From Clostridiales bacterium (GTDB taxonomy: Bacteria > Bacillota > Clostridia > Oscillospirales > CAG-272): 38,374 bases of DNA. The stretch lies in NCBI GenBank assembly GCA_012522015.1, contig JAAYLD010000040.1, forward strand, positions 1 through 38,374. The letters are read 5' to 3'. The translations under genes and the position numbers were made by a program. Below the pieces are notes generated by a model that saw only the letters and a program-made list of their open reading frames with translations, was not told the DNA's origin and searched no databases. How positions within the stretch are numbered: the first letter of the stretch is position 1; each line of letters begins with the position of its first letter. Positions 18,045 to 29,272 of this stretch are shown here, one piece after another.

Positions 18045-18710
18045 TCATGTAAAATCACCGCCGCGGCTGAAGTAGCTAACGGCGGCTTCCGTGTCTCTTT
18101 CTATTCTCACTTTCTTTGACGTCAGATACGCAAGCGTAGAACGCAAAACCGATAGTATCGTCTCTTTGAGAATCACAACACGTTCTTTTTCATCACCGGC
18201 GGACTCAAGCTTTTTATAAAACGACCGCCGCATTTGCATACATATGTCTTCATCACGCGTCGGCTCGATAAAATCGGCAATATAAATAATCGCATCAAAT
18301 TTTGTCATCCCGGCATATCCGGTTGTATGATAGCGGACGGCTGACAATATATCGCTTGTTGCAAATTCCGGGAAGTCCCGCTTTATTATTATAGGTGCTG
18401 TGACCGCGTGAATAGCTGCCAGCGCGATATCTTCGATATTATTATTTATTATACCAAATTCAGCTATTAAATTCAATTGTTTTTCATAAGTTAATTTCTT
18501 AGTTATGTCATGAAGCAAAGCAGCGGCGCGAAGCTCAACTACCCTCTCCGGTAAATAAATTGCACCAAGCGCTGCTGCTTCTGTTTCAACGCTAAGAGTA
18601 TGAGCGTAACGCGCATCTGTCAAATAAGGCTTTACTTTCACGCGCAGCTCATCTATCATCTCAGGTGTTATCATCGCAGCTGCTTCTTTTTTTTGTTCCA
18701 TAAAGCCCAT
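18045..18710 (-). CDS. yqeK: HD-domain phosphohydrolase of the YqeK family
   Basis: YAHTLSVETEAAAL, LRAAALLHDITK HD motif; adjacent to nadD. Confidence 0.9.
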   Translation of the reverse strand: MGFMEQKKEAAAMITPEMIDELRVKVKPYLTDARYAHTLSVETEAAALGAIYLPERVVELRAAALLHDITKKLTYEKQLNLIAEFGIINNNIEDIALAAIHAVTAPIIIKRDFPEFATSDILSAVRYHTTGYAGMTKFDAIIYIADFIEPTRDEDICMQMRRSFYKKLESAGDEKERVVILKETILSVLRSTLAYLTSKKVRIERDTEAAVSYFSRGGDFT

Positions 18711-19350
18711 GCTCCATTATATAATCGTAAACATCGCGCCCGAGGAAGGCACCAACGTCAATTCCCCGGGAAATAGCCGCCCTTATATCCGTTGACGATA
18801 TAACAGTCGGTTTAATGTTAAGCATCACAACGTCAGCTCCAAAACGCTCTTTGTACCGCCGCACGGCATCGTTAAGAGCTTTCTTTGTCGCAGTATCATC
18901 TTCGCGTCGGACACATACAATGCGCGCCATCCTAAAGATTACGTCAGGTTCGTGCCATATGTCAAGCGTCAAAAACATATCCGTGCCAACGAGCAGTGAA
19001 AGCTCGGCATCGGGGTTTTGCTCGGCTATTATACGGAGCGTGTCCGACGTGTAGCTTGGGCTTTGTCGCATGAGCTCAATATCTGACACAACAGCATTGC
19101 CACCCGCTGTTATCTCTGCAAAAGCAAACTGTGCCATGCGCAGCCTATGGCGCGGGTCGTCGTCTCGCGACAGCGTCTTATGCGGTGGCGTCGCTGCTGG
19201 TATGATGTAAAGAAAATCGACATACCCTTGTGCGAGCAGCTCACGAGCAGCGGCAACGTGACCTTTGTGCGGCGGTGAGAACGTGCCACCATATATTCCG
19301 ATTTTTTTAATTTTTTCGCCCCCGCATATGCTTTTTTTATCTTCAAACAT
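18661..19350 (-). CDS. nadD: Nicotinate-nucleotide adenylyltransferase
   Basis: KIGIYGGTFSPPHKGHVAAARE; VISSTDIRAAISRG. Confidence 0.94.
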   Translation of the reverse strand: MFEDKKSICGGEKIKKIGIYGGTFSPPHKGHVAAARELLAQGYVDFLYIIPAATPPHKTLSRDDDPRHRLRMAQFAFAEITAGGNAVVSDIELMRQSPSYTSDTLRIIAEQNPDAELSLLVGTDMFLTLDIWHEPDVIFRMARIVCVRREDDTATKKALNDAVRRYKERFGADVVMLNIKPTVISSTDIRAAISRGIDVGAFLGRDVYDYIMEHGLYGTKKRSSCDDNT

Positions 19351-19384
19351 ACTGCAAAAAACCTTTATGTGTGGCGGTTTGCCG

Positions 19385-19690
19385 TCACGGCAGTATTATC
19401 CTATCTTTTTTATCTTGCCTTGTGCTCGGGCGGTACAGAACAAAGCGTGAGCCGACAACGGACACCGGTACTGCACCTGTTTTTTCTGATATTATATTTG
19501 CTGCCTCGCGGCTAGTATGCGGACATGTGTCGAGAACACGCAGCTTTATCAGCTCGCGTGCTTCAAGTGTGTTATCAATTTGGCGGACAATTTCATCGGT
19601 TATCCCGCCCTTGCCGATTTGAAATATTGTTTCGTAATTGTTCGCCATTGAGCGGAGTGCTGCCCTTTGGCGGCTTGTTAGTGTTATCAT
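19385..19690 (-). CDS. yhbY: YhbY/CRS1-type RNA-binding protein
   Basis: LTSRQRAALRSMANNYETIFQIGKGGITDEIVRQIDNTLEARELIKLRVL. Confidence 0.92.
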   Translation of the reverse strand: MITLTSRQRAALRSMANNYETIFQIGKGGITDEIVRQIDNTLEARELIKLRVLDTCPHTSREAANIISEKTGAVPVSVVGSRFVLYRPSTRQDKKDRIILP

Positions 19691-20316
19691 ATTGATTTTA
19701 TCTCCTCAAGATCACCTAAAAGCGACGCTATTGCTTCGGCGAAAGCGCGGAGCGCACGCCCTCTGTGGCTGATCTCATTTTTACGCTCGGGCGGTATTTC
19801 TGCAAATGTTGCTCCCCCTGACGGAACATAAAATAGCGGATCGTAGCCAAAACCGCCCTCGCCATGCTCTTCGCGCGTGATTATTCCGTCGCACCGGCCC
19901 TCGCATATAATCGGGGATATACCATAAGACTCTGGAAAAACGCACGCTATAACGCAAATAAAGTGAGCTGTGCGATTTTCATCCGCAACTCCATCAAGCT
20001 CACGCAAGAGCTTTGCTTTATTAGCCTTATCGTCGTGGCCATCACCCGCATATCGAGCTGAATATACGCCAGGAGCACCTCCTAACGCGTCAACGACAAG
20101 TCCTGAGTCGTCTGCGATGCCGATATAGCCGAGCGATGCCGGAATCCTCGCTTTTATGAGCGCGTTTTCAGTAAAGGTTTTGCCGTTTTCTTCAATATCA
20201 TATATATATCCGACATCGGCGAGCGATAAAAGTTCCACGCCCGGCACAATTTTTTCAAGAATCCGCCGCATCTCCGATATTTTTTTGATATTATTGCTTG
20301 CTAAAACAAATTTCAT
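19687..20316 (-). CDS. rdgB: Non-canonical purine NTP pyrophosphatase (RdgB/HAM1 family)
   Basis: KFVLASNNIKKISEM, IADDSGLVVDALGGAPGVYSARYAG, GGFGYDPLFYVP, NEISHRGRALRAF. Confidence 0.95.
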   Translation of the reverse strand: MKFVLASNNIKKISEMRRILEKIVPGVELLSLADVGYIYDIEENGKTFTENALIKARIPASLGYIGIADDSGLVVDALGGAPGVYSARYAGDGHDDKANKAKLLRELDGVADENRTAHFICVIACVFPESYGISPIICEGRCDGIITREEHGEGGFGYDPLFYVPSGGATFAEIPPERKNEISHRGRALRAFAEAIASLLGDLEEIKSI

Positions 20317-20370
20317 GTTTATTTTACGCGTTTTAAATATTTATATTAATTTTAATAGCAAACAGACACA

Positions 20371-21282
20371 TCACGATTCATCGAAAAGAGCATTAACGAA
20401 GTCGCGGCATGAAAACGGCTCCATATCGTCTATTCCCTCGCCGACACCGATAAATTTAACGGGGATTCCAAGCTCTTCCTTAATCGAGATAACAACGCCA
20501 CCCTTTGCCGTTCCGTCAAGCTTTGTTAAAATAATCCCCGTTATATCGGCTGCACGCTTAAATTCTTTTGCCTGAACGACGGCGTTTTGCCCTGTCGTTG
20601 CATCAAGGACAAGAAGCGTCTCGCGGCTTGACTCCGGAAGCTCACGGGATAAAACACGGTTTATTTTCGCAAGCTCTTCCATCAGGTTCTTTTTATTGTG
20701 AAGGCGTCCGGCTGTATCGACCATTAAAACGTCCGCGCCCCGCTTTCTTGCAGCTGCCGCCGCATCAAAAACTACGGCAGCAGGGTCGCTGCCTTCGCTG
20801 TGGCGTATGAGATGTGTACCGGCGCGCTCACACCAAACGGCAAGCTGGTCGATAGCTGCCGCACGGAACGTATCAGACGCTGCAACAATGACGTTTTTAC
20901 CTTGGGACGTCAGATTTTTTGCTATTTTACCGATTGACGTCGTTTTTCCAACACCATTTACGCCAATTATCAGTATGACAGCAGGTTTATTTGACAAGTC
21001 AAGCGGCTCGCCTTCGCCGATCATTTCACTAATTATATCGCGCAGAGCCTCTTTCGCCTGTTTTGCCTCTGTCAGGCGCCCATCGCGTATGCGATCACGA
21101 AGGCGATCAAGGATTATCTCTGTCGTTGCGATACCCACATCAGCGCATATAAGCGTTTCTTCAAGCTCGGCGAGCATGTCCTCGTCTATTTTAACAAAGC
21201 TTTTGAGTATATCGTCGATTTTGCCAACGACAGCATTTTTAGTCTTTTTTATGCTGTTTTTCAGTTTTTCATAAAACGCCAT
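20371..21282 (-). CDS. ftsY: Signal recognition particle receptor FtsY
   Basis: [55 protein letters not shown] at 21282 with GAGGGA SD. Confidence 0.96.
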   Translation of the reverse strand: MAFYEKLKNSIKKTKNAVVGKIDDILKSFVKIDEDMLAELEETLICADVGIATTEIILDRLRDRIRDGRLTEAKQAKEALRDIISEMIGEGEPLDLSNKPAVILIIGVNGVGKTTSIGKIAKNLTSQGKNVIVAASDTFRAAAIDQLAVWCERAGTHLIRHSEGSDPAAVVFDAAAAARKRGADVLMVDTAGRLHNKKNLMEELAKINRVLSRELPESSRETLLVLDATTGQNAVVQAKEFKRAADITGIILTKLDGTAKGGVVISIKEELGIPVKFIGVGEGIDDMEPFSCRDFVNALFDES

Positions 21283-24200
21283 CGATTGTTCCCTCATAGG
21301 CAAATTTATTCTTCGCTTCGACGTCACTTGGGTCGAGCGTGAGCACTCGGGAAATACCGTGACGCGGCATTGTTATACCATAAAGCACGTCCGCTACTTC
21401 CATCGTTCCGCGTCTGTGTGTTATGGCTATGAACTGCATTCTGTTTGAATAGCGCTTCAAATATTGTGCAAAGCGGTCGACATTGACTTCATCAAGTGAA
21501 GATTCAATCTCATCAAAAATACAAAACGGCGTCGGGTTTACCTCTATCATAGCAAAAAGCAAAGCTATTGCAACAAACGCCTGCTCACCGCCTGACAAAA
21601 GTGACATATTTTTAATAACCTTGCCTGGAGGCGCAGCTTTTATTTCAATTCCGCTTGTCAGCACATTATCAGGATCTGTCAGGTAAATCTCCGCATTCCC
21701 GCCACCGAAAAGTTCACGGAAAACATTTGTAAATTTCTCGCCGATTTTCTTAAAAGCTTCCATAAAGCAGCGTTCCATCTCGCGGTCAAGGTCATAAATG
21801 ATAGTGGTCAGGTCATTTTTCGCCGTGCGAAGATCCTCCATCTGACGCGACAGGTAATCATAACGCTCGCGAACCTCTTTATACTCGTCGATTGCCGACA
21901 CATTAACGCCGCCTATTGCACGAAGCTTATTTCTGCATTCTGTCAGCTCGGCCATGACAGCGCGCCTGTTTTCCTCAGTGACAGGGGGATAATTAAGAGC
22001 TTCCGCCGCAGAAAGCGACAGCTCGTAATTGTCCCAAAGGCGCGACAGCGTTCTACTTACCTCCTCCGCAAGATCGTTTTTGTGCTGTTCATTTTTCATA
22101 TGGACGCGGACAGCGCGTTCTTTTTCTTCTGTTTTTTCCCGTATTTTACGGCGCAGCTCCGCCTGACGGCGCTCATATTCAAGGATGTTTGCTTCAAGCT
22201 CACCGCGTTCATGCTCAAACTCGGCAAGCTTGGCTGCTACCTCATCGTATTTATCTTTTAGTTCAGCCGCTTTCTTATGCGAAGCCGCCACCGCCGCCTC
22301 AAACTCTGCAATTTTTTCTTTATATGAAGCAAGCTGCGCTTCATATTCACGAACGCGGCGCAATTTTTCAGCGTACATTTCTTCCGCTGCCGCAACTTCG
22401 CTTTCTATGCGCGCACTTTCTACAAGTGCCGCCGATAAAGCGGCAGACGCCGCATCGCGTTCATCTGCTATTTCGTGGCGAAGAACATCAAGCTTATCAC
22501 GAGCATCGCGTAACTCATTTGCTTCAGCTTCAACGCGCTCGCACTGCCCAGCAAGCGCTTCTATATCAGAGCTGCTGCGCTCATTTTGCTCGATGCGCGT
22601 TGCAAGGTCTTCCTTCAGCGACTGTGCAAGCGAACGCGACGCTACCTCCTGTGCGCAGAGCGTATCAGCTGCTGACGCTGCCGCGCGCATCATCGTTTCA
22701 AGGAGTTCGCGCCGCTGTGCGCGCTCTGATGATGCCGACACAAGCGTCGAGCGGCGTTTTGTTGCAAGAGAGAGCGCATCAAGAGACGTTTTTAAGGTTA
22801 GTTCAATCTCGGCTTTTTTATTTTGAAGTGTTTTTATTTCTTCAGAACGAGTGAGCATACCGCTCTCGCGACGTGCCGACCCGCCAGTGAAAGAGCCACC
22901 GACATTAATCTGCTGCCCGTCAAGTGTAACGGCACGGATTTTATACCCGGTTGCTTTCGCAGCCACTGTTGCCGTGTCAAGATCTACGAACACACACGTT
23001 CTGCCAAGCAAATAACGTATAATTTCAGAAAAACGAGCGTCCGTCCGGACAAGCGAGTCCGCCATGCCTACATAACCCGGGTATTTTGACGCTTCAAGCG
23101 TCTCGCGACTCGGTTCCTGTGCCTTAACGGATGCTACCGGATAAAAAGTGGCGCGTCCGGCACGTCCCTCTTTGAGGTAATTAATCGCCTCTTTCGCTGT
23201 TTCTTCGTTATCGACGACGATGTTTTGCAGATTTGCACCAAGCGCCGTCTCAATCGCAGTCACATACTGCTTGTCCGTCGATATTATGTGTGAAACCGGA
23301 CCATAAATAGTGCCGTGGATAGCACCTGACACATACCCGTCCATAACATACTTGACACTATACCCGTAGCCCTCGAAATTCTCCTCAAGACGCACAAGAG
23401 CATCGATTTTTTGAGAAAGAGCCTCTATCTCACCGCGAATACGTCCGCTCTCCTCGGATAGGCGCGATATTTCACGCTCGACATCGGCAAGCTCTTCATC
23501 TGACGCTCGCCCTTCCCCATCAAGCTCCGCTATTGCCGCCGCGTATTCAAAGGCTGTTTTTTCTTCAGCGGCAGCTTTTTTGGCATAATCGTCCGCGGTA
23601 GATTCATATTTATCAATTTCGGCTAAAACCGATTCCCGCTTGCGTTCATCGTCCTCGCGCGACTCGCGCAGGACGTTTAAACGAACTTTTAAGTCAAGCG
23701 CGGCGTCCTCGCGTTTTTTCATTTCGCGGAAAAGCTCGTCAAGCTTTGCTTCAGTATCAGCTAAACGCCCCTCAATCTCCTCAAGGGCTGCGCGTTTAGC
23801 CGAGACTGCCGCATTTGCTTCATCTAAACCCCTCTTTGCATCAGCAAGGCGGGCGGCAACGGCTTCTGCGTCGGCCTTTGCCTCCTCGATTATGTGAACC
23901 GTCGTTTCCGAACTTTTTTTATATTCCTCCGCCTGTTCTGCAGAGCGTGTGGCAGCCGCTTGTTCTGCACGATATTCGCCATCTATGAGTGCAAGCTCTG
24001 CTGTCATTTCACGGATGCGAACGTTGGTGCGCTCGGATGACGCTCTTCTCTCCTGCGCCGCTTCGCTTATGCGCTCGCTCTGCGCTTCAAGCTGTGCGAC
24101 TGTATCTGCTACCACTTCAAGCTCATGCTCGGAGAGAAGGTAAGCGTCTTCTGCATGCTTAAGCTCTTCTTTCATGCGCTTAACATCGTATATAATAAGC

Positions 24201-24889
24201 GCTATATCAGCACGGCGTTTGCGTTCATAAAGTTCAAGATAACGGCGAGCCTTTTCAGCTTCTTTTTCAAGCGGTCCAAGACGGCTTTCAATCTCCGTCA
24301 TAATGTCGGCCACGCGAAGGATATTATCTTCTGTCTCATCAAGCGCCTTCATCGATTCCTGCTTTTTATAACGGAATTTCGATATGCCCGCCGCTTCCTC
24401 GAAAACTGTTCGCCTGTTCTCGCTTTTGCGCGATATTATCTCTGCTATTTTACCCTGTCCGATGATGGAATAACCCTCGCGGCCTATTCCGGTATTCATA
24501 AAAAGCTCGTGAATATCTTTTAAGCGGACAGCGCGTTTATTTATAAAGTATTCGCTTTCTCCGTATTTATAATAACGGCGCGTTACGGTGATTTCGTCGT
24601 ACGGACTGTTCAGGCGCCCTTCAGCGGCGCTGTTATCAAAGGCAATCGATACCTCTGCATAGCTCATCGGACTTCGTCCGTCGGCACCAGCGAAAATGAC
24701 GTCCTCCATTTTCGTGCCGCGGATATTGCGTGACGAAATCTCACCAAGCACCCATCTCATGGCGTCAGCTACGTTTGATTTTCCGCTACCGTTAGGCCCG
24801 ACAATTACCGTCGTGCCGGGATGAAATAATATCTTTGTCCTGTCGGGGAATGATTTGAACCCCTGCATCTCAAGATGTTTTAAGTACAC
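21269..24889 (-). CDS. smc: Chromosome segregation protein SMC
   Basis: [50 protein letters not shown], coiled coils, hinge, [17 protein letters not shown] signature. Confidence 0.98.
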   Translation of the reverse strand: MYLKHLEMQGFKSFPDRTKILFHPGTTVIVGPNGSGKSNVADAMRWVLGEISSRNIRGTKMEDVIFAGADGRSPMSYAEVSIAFDNSAAEGRLNSPYDEITVTRRYYKYGESEYFINKRAVRLKDIHELFMNTGIGREGYSIIGQGKIAEIISRKSENRRTVFEEAAGISKFRYKKQESMKALDETEDNILRVADIMTEIESRLGPLEKEAEKARRYLELYERKRRADIALIIYDVKRMKEELKHAEDAYLLSEHELEVVADTVAQLEAQSERISEAAQERRASSERTNVRIREMTAELALIDGEYRAEQAAATRSAEQAEEYKKSSETTVHIIEEAKADAEAVAARLADAKRGLDEANAAVSAKRAALEEIEGRLADTEAKLDELFREMKKREDAALDLKVRLNVLRESREDDERKRESVLAEIDKYESTADDYAKKAAAEEKTAFEYAAAIAELDGEGRASDEELADVEREISRLSEESGRIRGEIEALSQKIDALVRLEENFEGYGYSVKYVMDGYVSGAIHGTIYGPVSHIISTDKQYVTAIETALGANLQNIVVDNEETAKEAINYLKEGRAGRATFYPVASVKAQEPSRETLEASKYPGYVGMADSLVRTDARFSEIIRYLLGRTCVFVDLDTATVAAKATGYKIRAVTLDGQQINVGGSFTGGSARRESGMLTRSEEIKTLQNKKAEIELTLKTSLDALSLATKRRSTLVSASSERAQRRELLETMMRAAASAADTLCAQEVASRSLAQSLKEDLATRIEQNERSSSDIEALAGQCERVEAEANELRDARDKLDVLRHEIADERDAASAALSAALVESARIESEVAAAEEMYAEKLRRVREYEAQLASYKEKIAEFEAAVAASHKKAAELKDKYDEVAAKLAEFEHERGELEANILEYERRQAELRRKIREKTEEKERAVRVHMKNEQHKNDLAEEVSRTLSRLWDNYELSLSAAEALNYPPVTEENRRAVMAELTECRNKLRAIGGVNVSAIDEYKEVRERYDYLSRQMEDLRTAKNDLTTIIYDLDREMERCFMEAFKKIGEKFTNVFRELFGGGNAEIYLTDPDNVLTSGIEIKAAPPGKVIKNMSLLSGGEQAFVAIALLFAMIEVNPTPFCIFDEIESSLDEVNVDRFAQYLKRYSNRMQFIAITHRRGTMEVADVLYGITMPRHGISRVLTLDPSDVEAKNKFAYEGTIDGVL

Positions 24890-24983
24890 TTTATGCCTTT
24901 CTCCTATTTTACGGAGTTGCCTTAATACTATCGTTTATTATTTTATTTTTTCTTTAACTTCGTCTTTTTGTGCCTTTTGTTTG

Positions 24984-26075
24984 TCACTCAAACTCGACCA
25001 ATACGCGCTCACCCAAGGAAAGCTTTGCACTGCCTTTTATTTTTATGGAACGCAGCCCGTATTTCTCAGCTAACATCATTTTATTTTTCCCTCTTTGTCC
25101 TGCCGCTTTAGACTGCGCGCCTTCTGATACGTGTAAGACAGCACAACGTCCGGCGGTTTTAACGCCACGGGCAATCGCACGGTCAATCGCGCTGCATATA
25201 TCTTCATAATATAAAATACTCGCTGCAATCTCACCGATTGCCGGATGGTTCGGGCCTGCTATATATTCGCCTGTGTGCAGGTTTTCACTCTCGCAAAGGC
25301 CAACGCGCAAAATTTTAACGCCGGCATCCTCAAGAATCCTCATAACGCGAGCCGTACGATACGCGGCTTCATCTACTGTCAGCGGTGTATAATCACCTGC
25401 CGCTGTCATATCGACAAGCTCAGTTCCGGCGAAAACAACAGTCGGGTATATCCTTGCTTCAGCGCAGCCGAGGGAGCAAATAGCGCGAGCCGTTTCCTCC
25501 TCATCGGTAATGGTAGAGCCAGGCAGACCTATCATCATCTGACCGCCAAGTGTTACCCCATGCGCCCTAATAATGGCACAGGCGCGGCGCGTATCGGCTG
25601 ACGTGTGTCCCCGCTTTGATGCTGCAAGCACGTGGTCACTTATGCTCTGTATTCCGAGCTCAACGGTTTTGACACTGTATTTTGTCAGTATATCCATCAC
25701 TTTATCGTCGATATAATCAGGACGCGTCGAACAGCGTAGGGACGCGACACGCCCATCGGCCACATATTTATAGCCGACCTCAAGCAGTCTTATCATCAAA
25801 GAGCGGTCAATTCCGGTGAAAGAACCACCGAAAAACGCAATCTCACACTGAGCGTCGCCTGCTGTCGCAAGCGCTGCTTCAATTATACCGGGAACTGACT
25901 GCTCATCAAAGTATTGTCTTCCGGATATTGTGCACTGATTACAAAAAACGCACATACATGGGCAGCCGAGGTGCGGTATAAAGACAGGTATGTTAATATG
26001 GCGCTTCTTTGTCTTGCTGGTAATAGTGGCACAGCCCGAAGTGCTGTTTGCTATCCCAGTTTCATTCCCCGTCAT
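24984..26075 (-). CDS. Radical SAM protein (Elp3-like, COG1243 type)
   Basis: HINIPVFIPHLGCPCMCVFCNQCTISG (CxxxxxCxxC-like cluster), EIAFFGGSFTGI, LRCSTRPDYID; downstream of rnc. Confidence 0.88.
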   Translation of the reverse strand: MTGNETGIANSTSGCATITSKTKKRHINIPVFIPHLGCPCMCVFCNQCTISGRQYFDEQSVPGIIEAALATAGDAQCEIAFFGGSFTGIDRSLMIRLLEVGYKYVADGRVASLRCSTRPDYIDDKVMDILTKYSVKTVELGIQSISDHVLAASKRGHTSADTRRACAIIRAHGVTLGGQMMIGLPGSTITDEEETARAICSLGCAEARIYPTVVFAGTELVDMTAAGDYTPLTVDEAAYRTARVMRILEDAGVKILRVGLCESENLHTGEYIAGPNHPAIGEIAASILYYEDICSAIDRAIARGVKTAGRCAVLHVSEGAQSKAAGQRGKNKMMLAEKYGLRSIKIKGSAKLSLGERVLVEFE

Positions 26076-26818
26076 TCTGTGCCGACCCCGAACAGTTTTA
26101 CAGCTTCGGCCGCCGCTGCCTGCTCAGCAGCTCGCTTTGTCCGTCCGACACCGCGCCCAATGACATTGCTGTTCATGCGTGCCTCGACCTCAAATGTTTT
26201 ATCATGGTCCGGGCCTGACTCTGCAATGACGACATATTCAAGCCGCTCCCCTTCAGCCTGCTGTATGATCTGCTGGAGCATTGTTTTATAATCAAAGTAA
26301 TCGATAGCATCGCTCTTTTCTTTGAGCTCCGCTTCCACATAAGGCAATACAAAGCGGGCGACGGCGCTCTTGCCATCCCCGCCGTTGTTTTCATCATCAA
26401 TGTATATGGCCGCAATTACTGCTTCAAATGCGTCAGACAAAATCGAGGCGCGGTTGCGGCCGTTGTTCTTATCTTCACCGTGCCCAAGAAGTAAGTATTC
26501 CCCAAGCCCGAGTTTGCGCGCATAACGCGAAAGCGCCTCCTCGCATACGAGTGATGCGCGAAGACGTGTAAGCTCACCCTCCTGCATCGTATCATAGCAA
26601 CGCATTAAGTATTCGCTGACGACAAGTGATAAAACAGAGTCGCCAAGGAATTCAAAGCGTTCGTTATTGCGCCACGGCATAGTAGATTTTTTTTCATTTG
26701 AATAAGATGAATGTGTAAGCGCACATAAGAGCAGGTTTTTATCGTTAAAAGTATATCCTATTGCACTCTCAAGCCGCTCCGTGTCTGCCGGCGTGCGCAT
26801 ACCACCGCGGCGACTCAT
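26072..26818 (-). CDS. rnc: Ribonuclease III
   Basis: NNERFEFLGDSVLSLVVSEYL signature and C-terminal dsRBD (GVGRTKRAAEQAAAAEAVKLF). Confidence 0.97.
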   Translation of the reverse strand: MSRRGGMRTPADTERLESAIGYTFNDKNLLLCALTHSSYSNEKKSTMPWRNNERFEFLGDSVLSLVVSEYLMRCYDTMQEGELTRLRASLVCEEALSRYARKLGLGEYLLLGHGEDKNNGRNRASILSDAFEAVIAAIYIDDENNGGDGKSAVARFVLPYVEAELKEKSDAIDYFDYKTMLQQIIQQAEGERLEYVVIAESGPDHDKTFEVEARMNSNVIGRGVGRTKRAAEQAAAAEAVKLFGVGTE

Positions 26819-27852
26819 GATTTGCTAACCTCCCTTGCGTAATCGGCAAGCCCCTCTGATATCGCATCCGTTATCCCGGTTTGAACACAGCTTACAGCTT
26901 GTCTGATGGCGCTGGCTATCGCCTTTGCATCAGAGTTGCCGTGAGCTTTTATAACAGGACGACTCAGTCCAAGAAGCGGTGCTCCCCCGTGTTCGGACGC
27001 ATCGAAATTCTTCTTAAACTTTTCAAACTCCCGTTTAATAAGTAAAAATGATATACCAGAGCGAGCGTTTGCCGAATATATATTGCGCATCGTATCCAAC
27101 ATGAAGCGTCCCATTCCCTCAATGAGTTTTAAGGCAATGTTGCCCGTAAAACCATCACAGACAAGGACATCGCACGGGTTGAACGGTATTTCTCGCGACT
27201 CAATGTTGCCGACAAAGTTCAAGTTTGATGCGCGAAGAAGCCTGTGAGCAGCAACAAGTATGTCAGTGCCTTTGCCCTCTTCGGTTCCGTTGTTGAGAAG
27301 CCCGACGCGAGGATTTTCGATGCCGAATATTTTTTTCATGTATATCGAGCCCATGATCGCCCACTGGACAAGATATTCTTCGGTTATTTTCGGGTTTGCG
27401 CCCGCATCCATGAGGAAAAGCGGATGCGAAAACGGCAATATCGTTGCAATACCGGAGCGCCTTACTCCCGGCAGTTTATGGACTATCAAAGTACTGCACG
27501 CATGAAGCGCTCCCGTGCTGCCAGCCGACAGAAAAGCATCGCCTACCACACCGTATTCATTGTCAGGCAACAGCATTTTCAGCCCAATGCACATTGAGGC
27601 ATCAGACTTGTTTTTCAGCACCGAAATCGGGTTATCATCCGGCAACACAACTGTTTCCGTATGAATAATGTCAATGCCGCTAAGCGAAAGATCCTCGTGT
27701 GCAGCAGCCGAATAAATCTGACGACGGTCACCAACGAGCGTCAGATCAACTTTTTGTTCAGCTCTTGCGCGTATAGCGCCCTTTACTATTTCCGAGGGGG
27801 CGTTATCGCCGCCCATCGCGTCAATTATGATTCGCATTTCAATCGACTCCAC
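26815..27852 (-). CDS. plsX: Phosphate acyltransferase PlsX
   Basis: MRIIIDAMGGDNAPSEIVKGAI; VVGDAFLSAGSTGALHA; LVCDGFTGNIALKLIEG; HGNSDAKAIASAI. Confidence 0.97.
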   Translation of the reverse strand: MESIEMRIIIDAMGGDNAPSEIVKGAIRARAEQKVDLTLVGDRRQIYSAAAHEDLSLSGIDIIHTETVVLPDDNPISVLKNKSDASMCIGLKMLLPDNEYGVVGDAFLSAGSTGALHACSTLIVHKLPGVRRSGIATILPFSHPLFLMDAGANPKITEEYLVQWAIMGSIYMKKIFGIENPRVGLLNNGTEEGKGTDILVAAHRLLRASNLNFVGNIESREIPFNPCDVLVCDGFTGNIALKLIEGMGRFMLDTMRNIYSANARSGISFLLIKREFEKFKKNFDASEHGGAPLLGLSRPVIKAHGNSDAKAIASAIRQAVSCVQTGITDAISEGLADYAREVSKS

Positions 27853-27922
27853 TGATTCCGCAAAAGCGGCTTATTATACTTTGTGCTTTGACCTCTATTG
27901 CACATCGGTACTTCTCTTTATC

Positions 27923-29272
27923 TCAGTCAAAGGCTGTTTTAATTATTTCGTCTATCTGTGCAAGCGAGCGCTCGGCAAGCGCTGCGTTTTTCGCGCGCTT
28001 TCCACCCTTAACTTTGTACCCGAGCGGCTCAACGATACCGAAGTTAGCATTCATCGGTACAAACGAGCCGGCGCCGCCCGTGGCAACATAATGTGCCATA
28101 GCACCGCAGACTGTGCGCTCGGTAAAATCTATGTCCAGACGACCGAAGAGGTGTCTTGCTGCATTAATACCGGCAACAAGGCCTGACGCTGCCGATTCAA
28201 CGTACCCTTCAACTCCGGTTATTTGTCCGGCAAAGTATAAATCGTCGTTTCCGACAACCGAATAAAACGGCGTTAAAAAGCCGGGAGAGTCTATATATGT
28301 GTTGCGGTGTATGACACCATAACGCAAAAATTCGGCTTTTTCAAGGCCGGGTATCATTGAAAAGACGCGCTTTTGCTCTGGAAAAGCCAAATGCGTCTGA
28401 AATCCGACTATATTATACATCGTGCCGGATTTATTTTCACGCCTGAGCTGTACTATGGCATGCGCTTCCCTGCCCGTTCGCGGGTCAATCAGCCCAACCG
28501 GCTTCATTGGTCCGAAGAGCAACGTGTCACGTCCGCGTCTTGCCATAACTTCAATAGGCATGCATCCTGAAAAGACATTGAGCGATGCTTGAGCTTGCGC
28601 TTCCGCATCAAAGTCGTGAAGCTCTGCCACCCTCGCGCTTATAAGCGCGTCGTAAAAAGCATCGTATTCCTCGCGCGTCATCGGGCAGTTGAGATAATCG
28701 TCTCCACCACCGCGCCCATAGCGCGAAGCGGCGAACACTTTAGTATAATCAATCGTCTCACCGTCAATTATCGGCGCGACGGCATCAAAAAAGTACAGCT
28801 CACGACGTCCGAGGATGGTTTTTATATAATCTGCCATTGCGCCGGAGGTGAGAGGCCCTGTTGCGATGATATTTATGCCCTCAGATGGCCCTTCAGCTTC
28901 GCGCTCAACAACCGTAATGGCAGGATGAGATCGGATTTTATCTGTAATGTAAGAGGAAAACGCCTCGCGGTCGACAGCAAGAGCTGAACCGGCAGGAACA
29001 GCCGTATTGTCAGCTGCTTCAATAATGAGTGAGCCGAGACAACGCATTTCCTCCTTCAAAAGCCCGACAGCGTTTGTCACATCCGCGCTGCGCAGCGAAT
29101 TGCTGCACACAAGCTCTGCCATAAGCGGGCTTCTATGCGCCGGCGTCATCTTCCGTGGCTTCATTTCGACAAGAGTGACTCGCGCGCCGAGTTTCGCCAC
29201 CTGCCATGCGGCCTCACACCCTGCAAGACCAGCCCCTATCACCGTTATAGATTTGCTGCTGTACTCCATCAA
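27923..29272 (-). CDS. trmFO: FADH2-dependent tRNA (uracil-54-C5)-methyltransferase TrmFO
   Basis: ITVIGAGLAGCEAAWQVAKLGARVTLVEMKP, LVCSNSLRS, CMPIEVMARRGRDTLLFGPMKPVGL. Confidence 0.96.
   Translation of the reverse strand: MMEYSSKSITVIGAGLAGCEAAWQVAKLGARVTLVEMKPRKMTPAHRSPLMAELVCSNSLRSADVTNAVGLLKEEMRCLGSLIIEAADNTAVPAGSALAVDREAFSSYITDKIRSHPAITVVEREAEGPSEGINIIATGPLTSGAMADYIKTILGRRELYFFDAVAPIIDGETIDYTKVFAASRYGRGGGDDYLNCPMTREEYDAFYDALISARVAELHDFDAEAQAQASLNVFSGCMPIEVMARRGRDTLLFGPMKPVGLIDPRTGREAHAIVQLRRENKSGTMYNIVGFQTHLAFPEQKRVFSMIPGLEKAEFLRYGVIHRNTYIDSPGFLTPFYSVVGNDDLYFAGQITGVEGYVESAASGLVAGINAARHLFGRLDIDFTERTVCGAMAHYVATGGAGSFVPMNANFGIVEPLGYKVKGGKRAKNAALAERSLAQIDEIIKTAFD

Noticed and set aside
22185-22854. 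Long plus-strand ORFs (213 and 221 aa) opposite smc
   Set aside because: Antisense shadow ORFs of the Ala/Glu/Arg-rich SMC coiled coil; low-complexity Ser/Ala or Arg/His products, no SD or family resemblance
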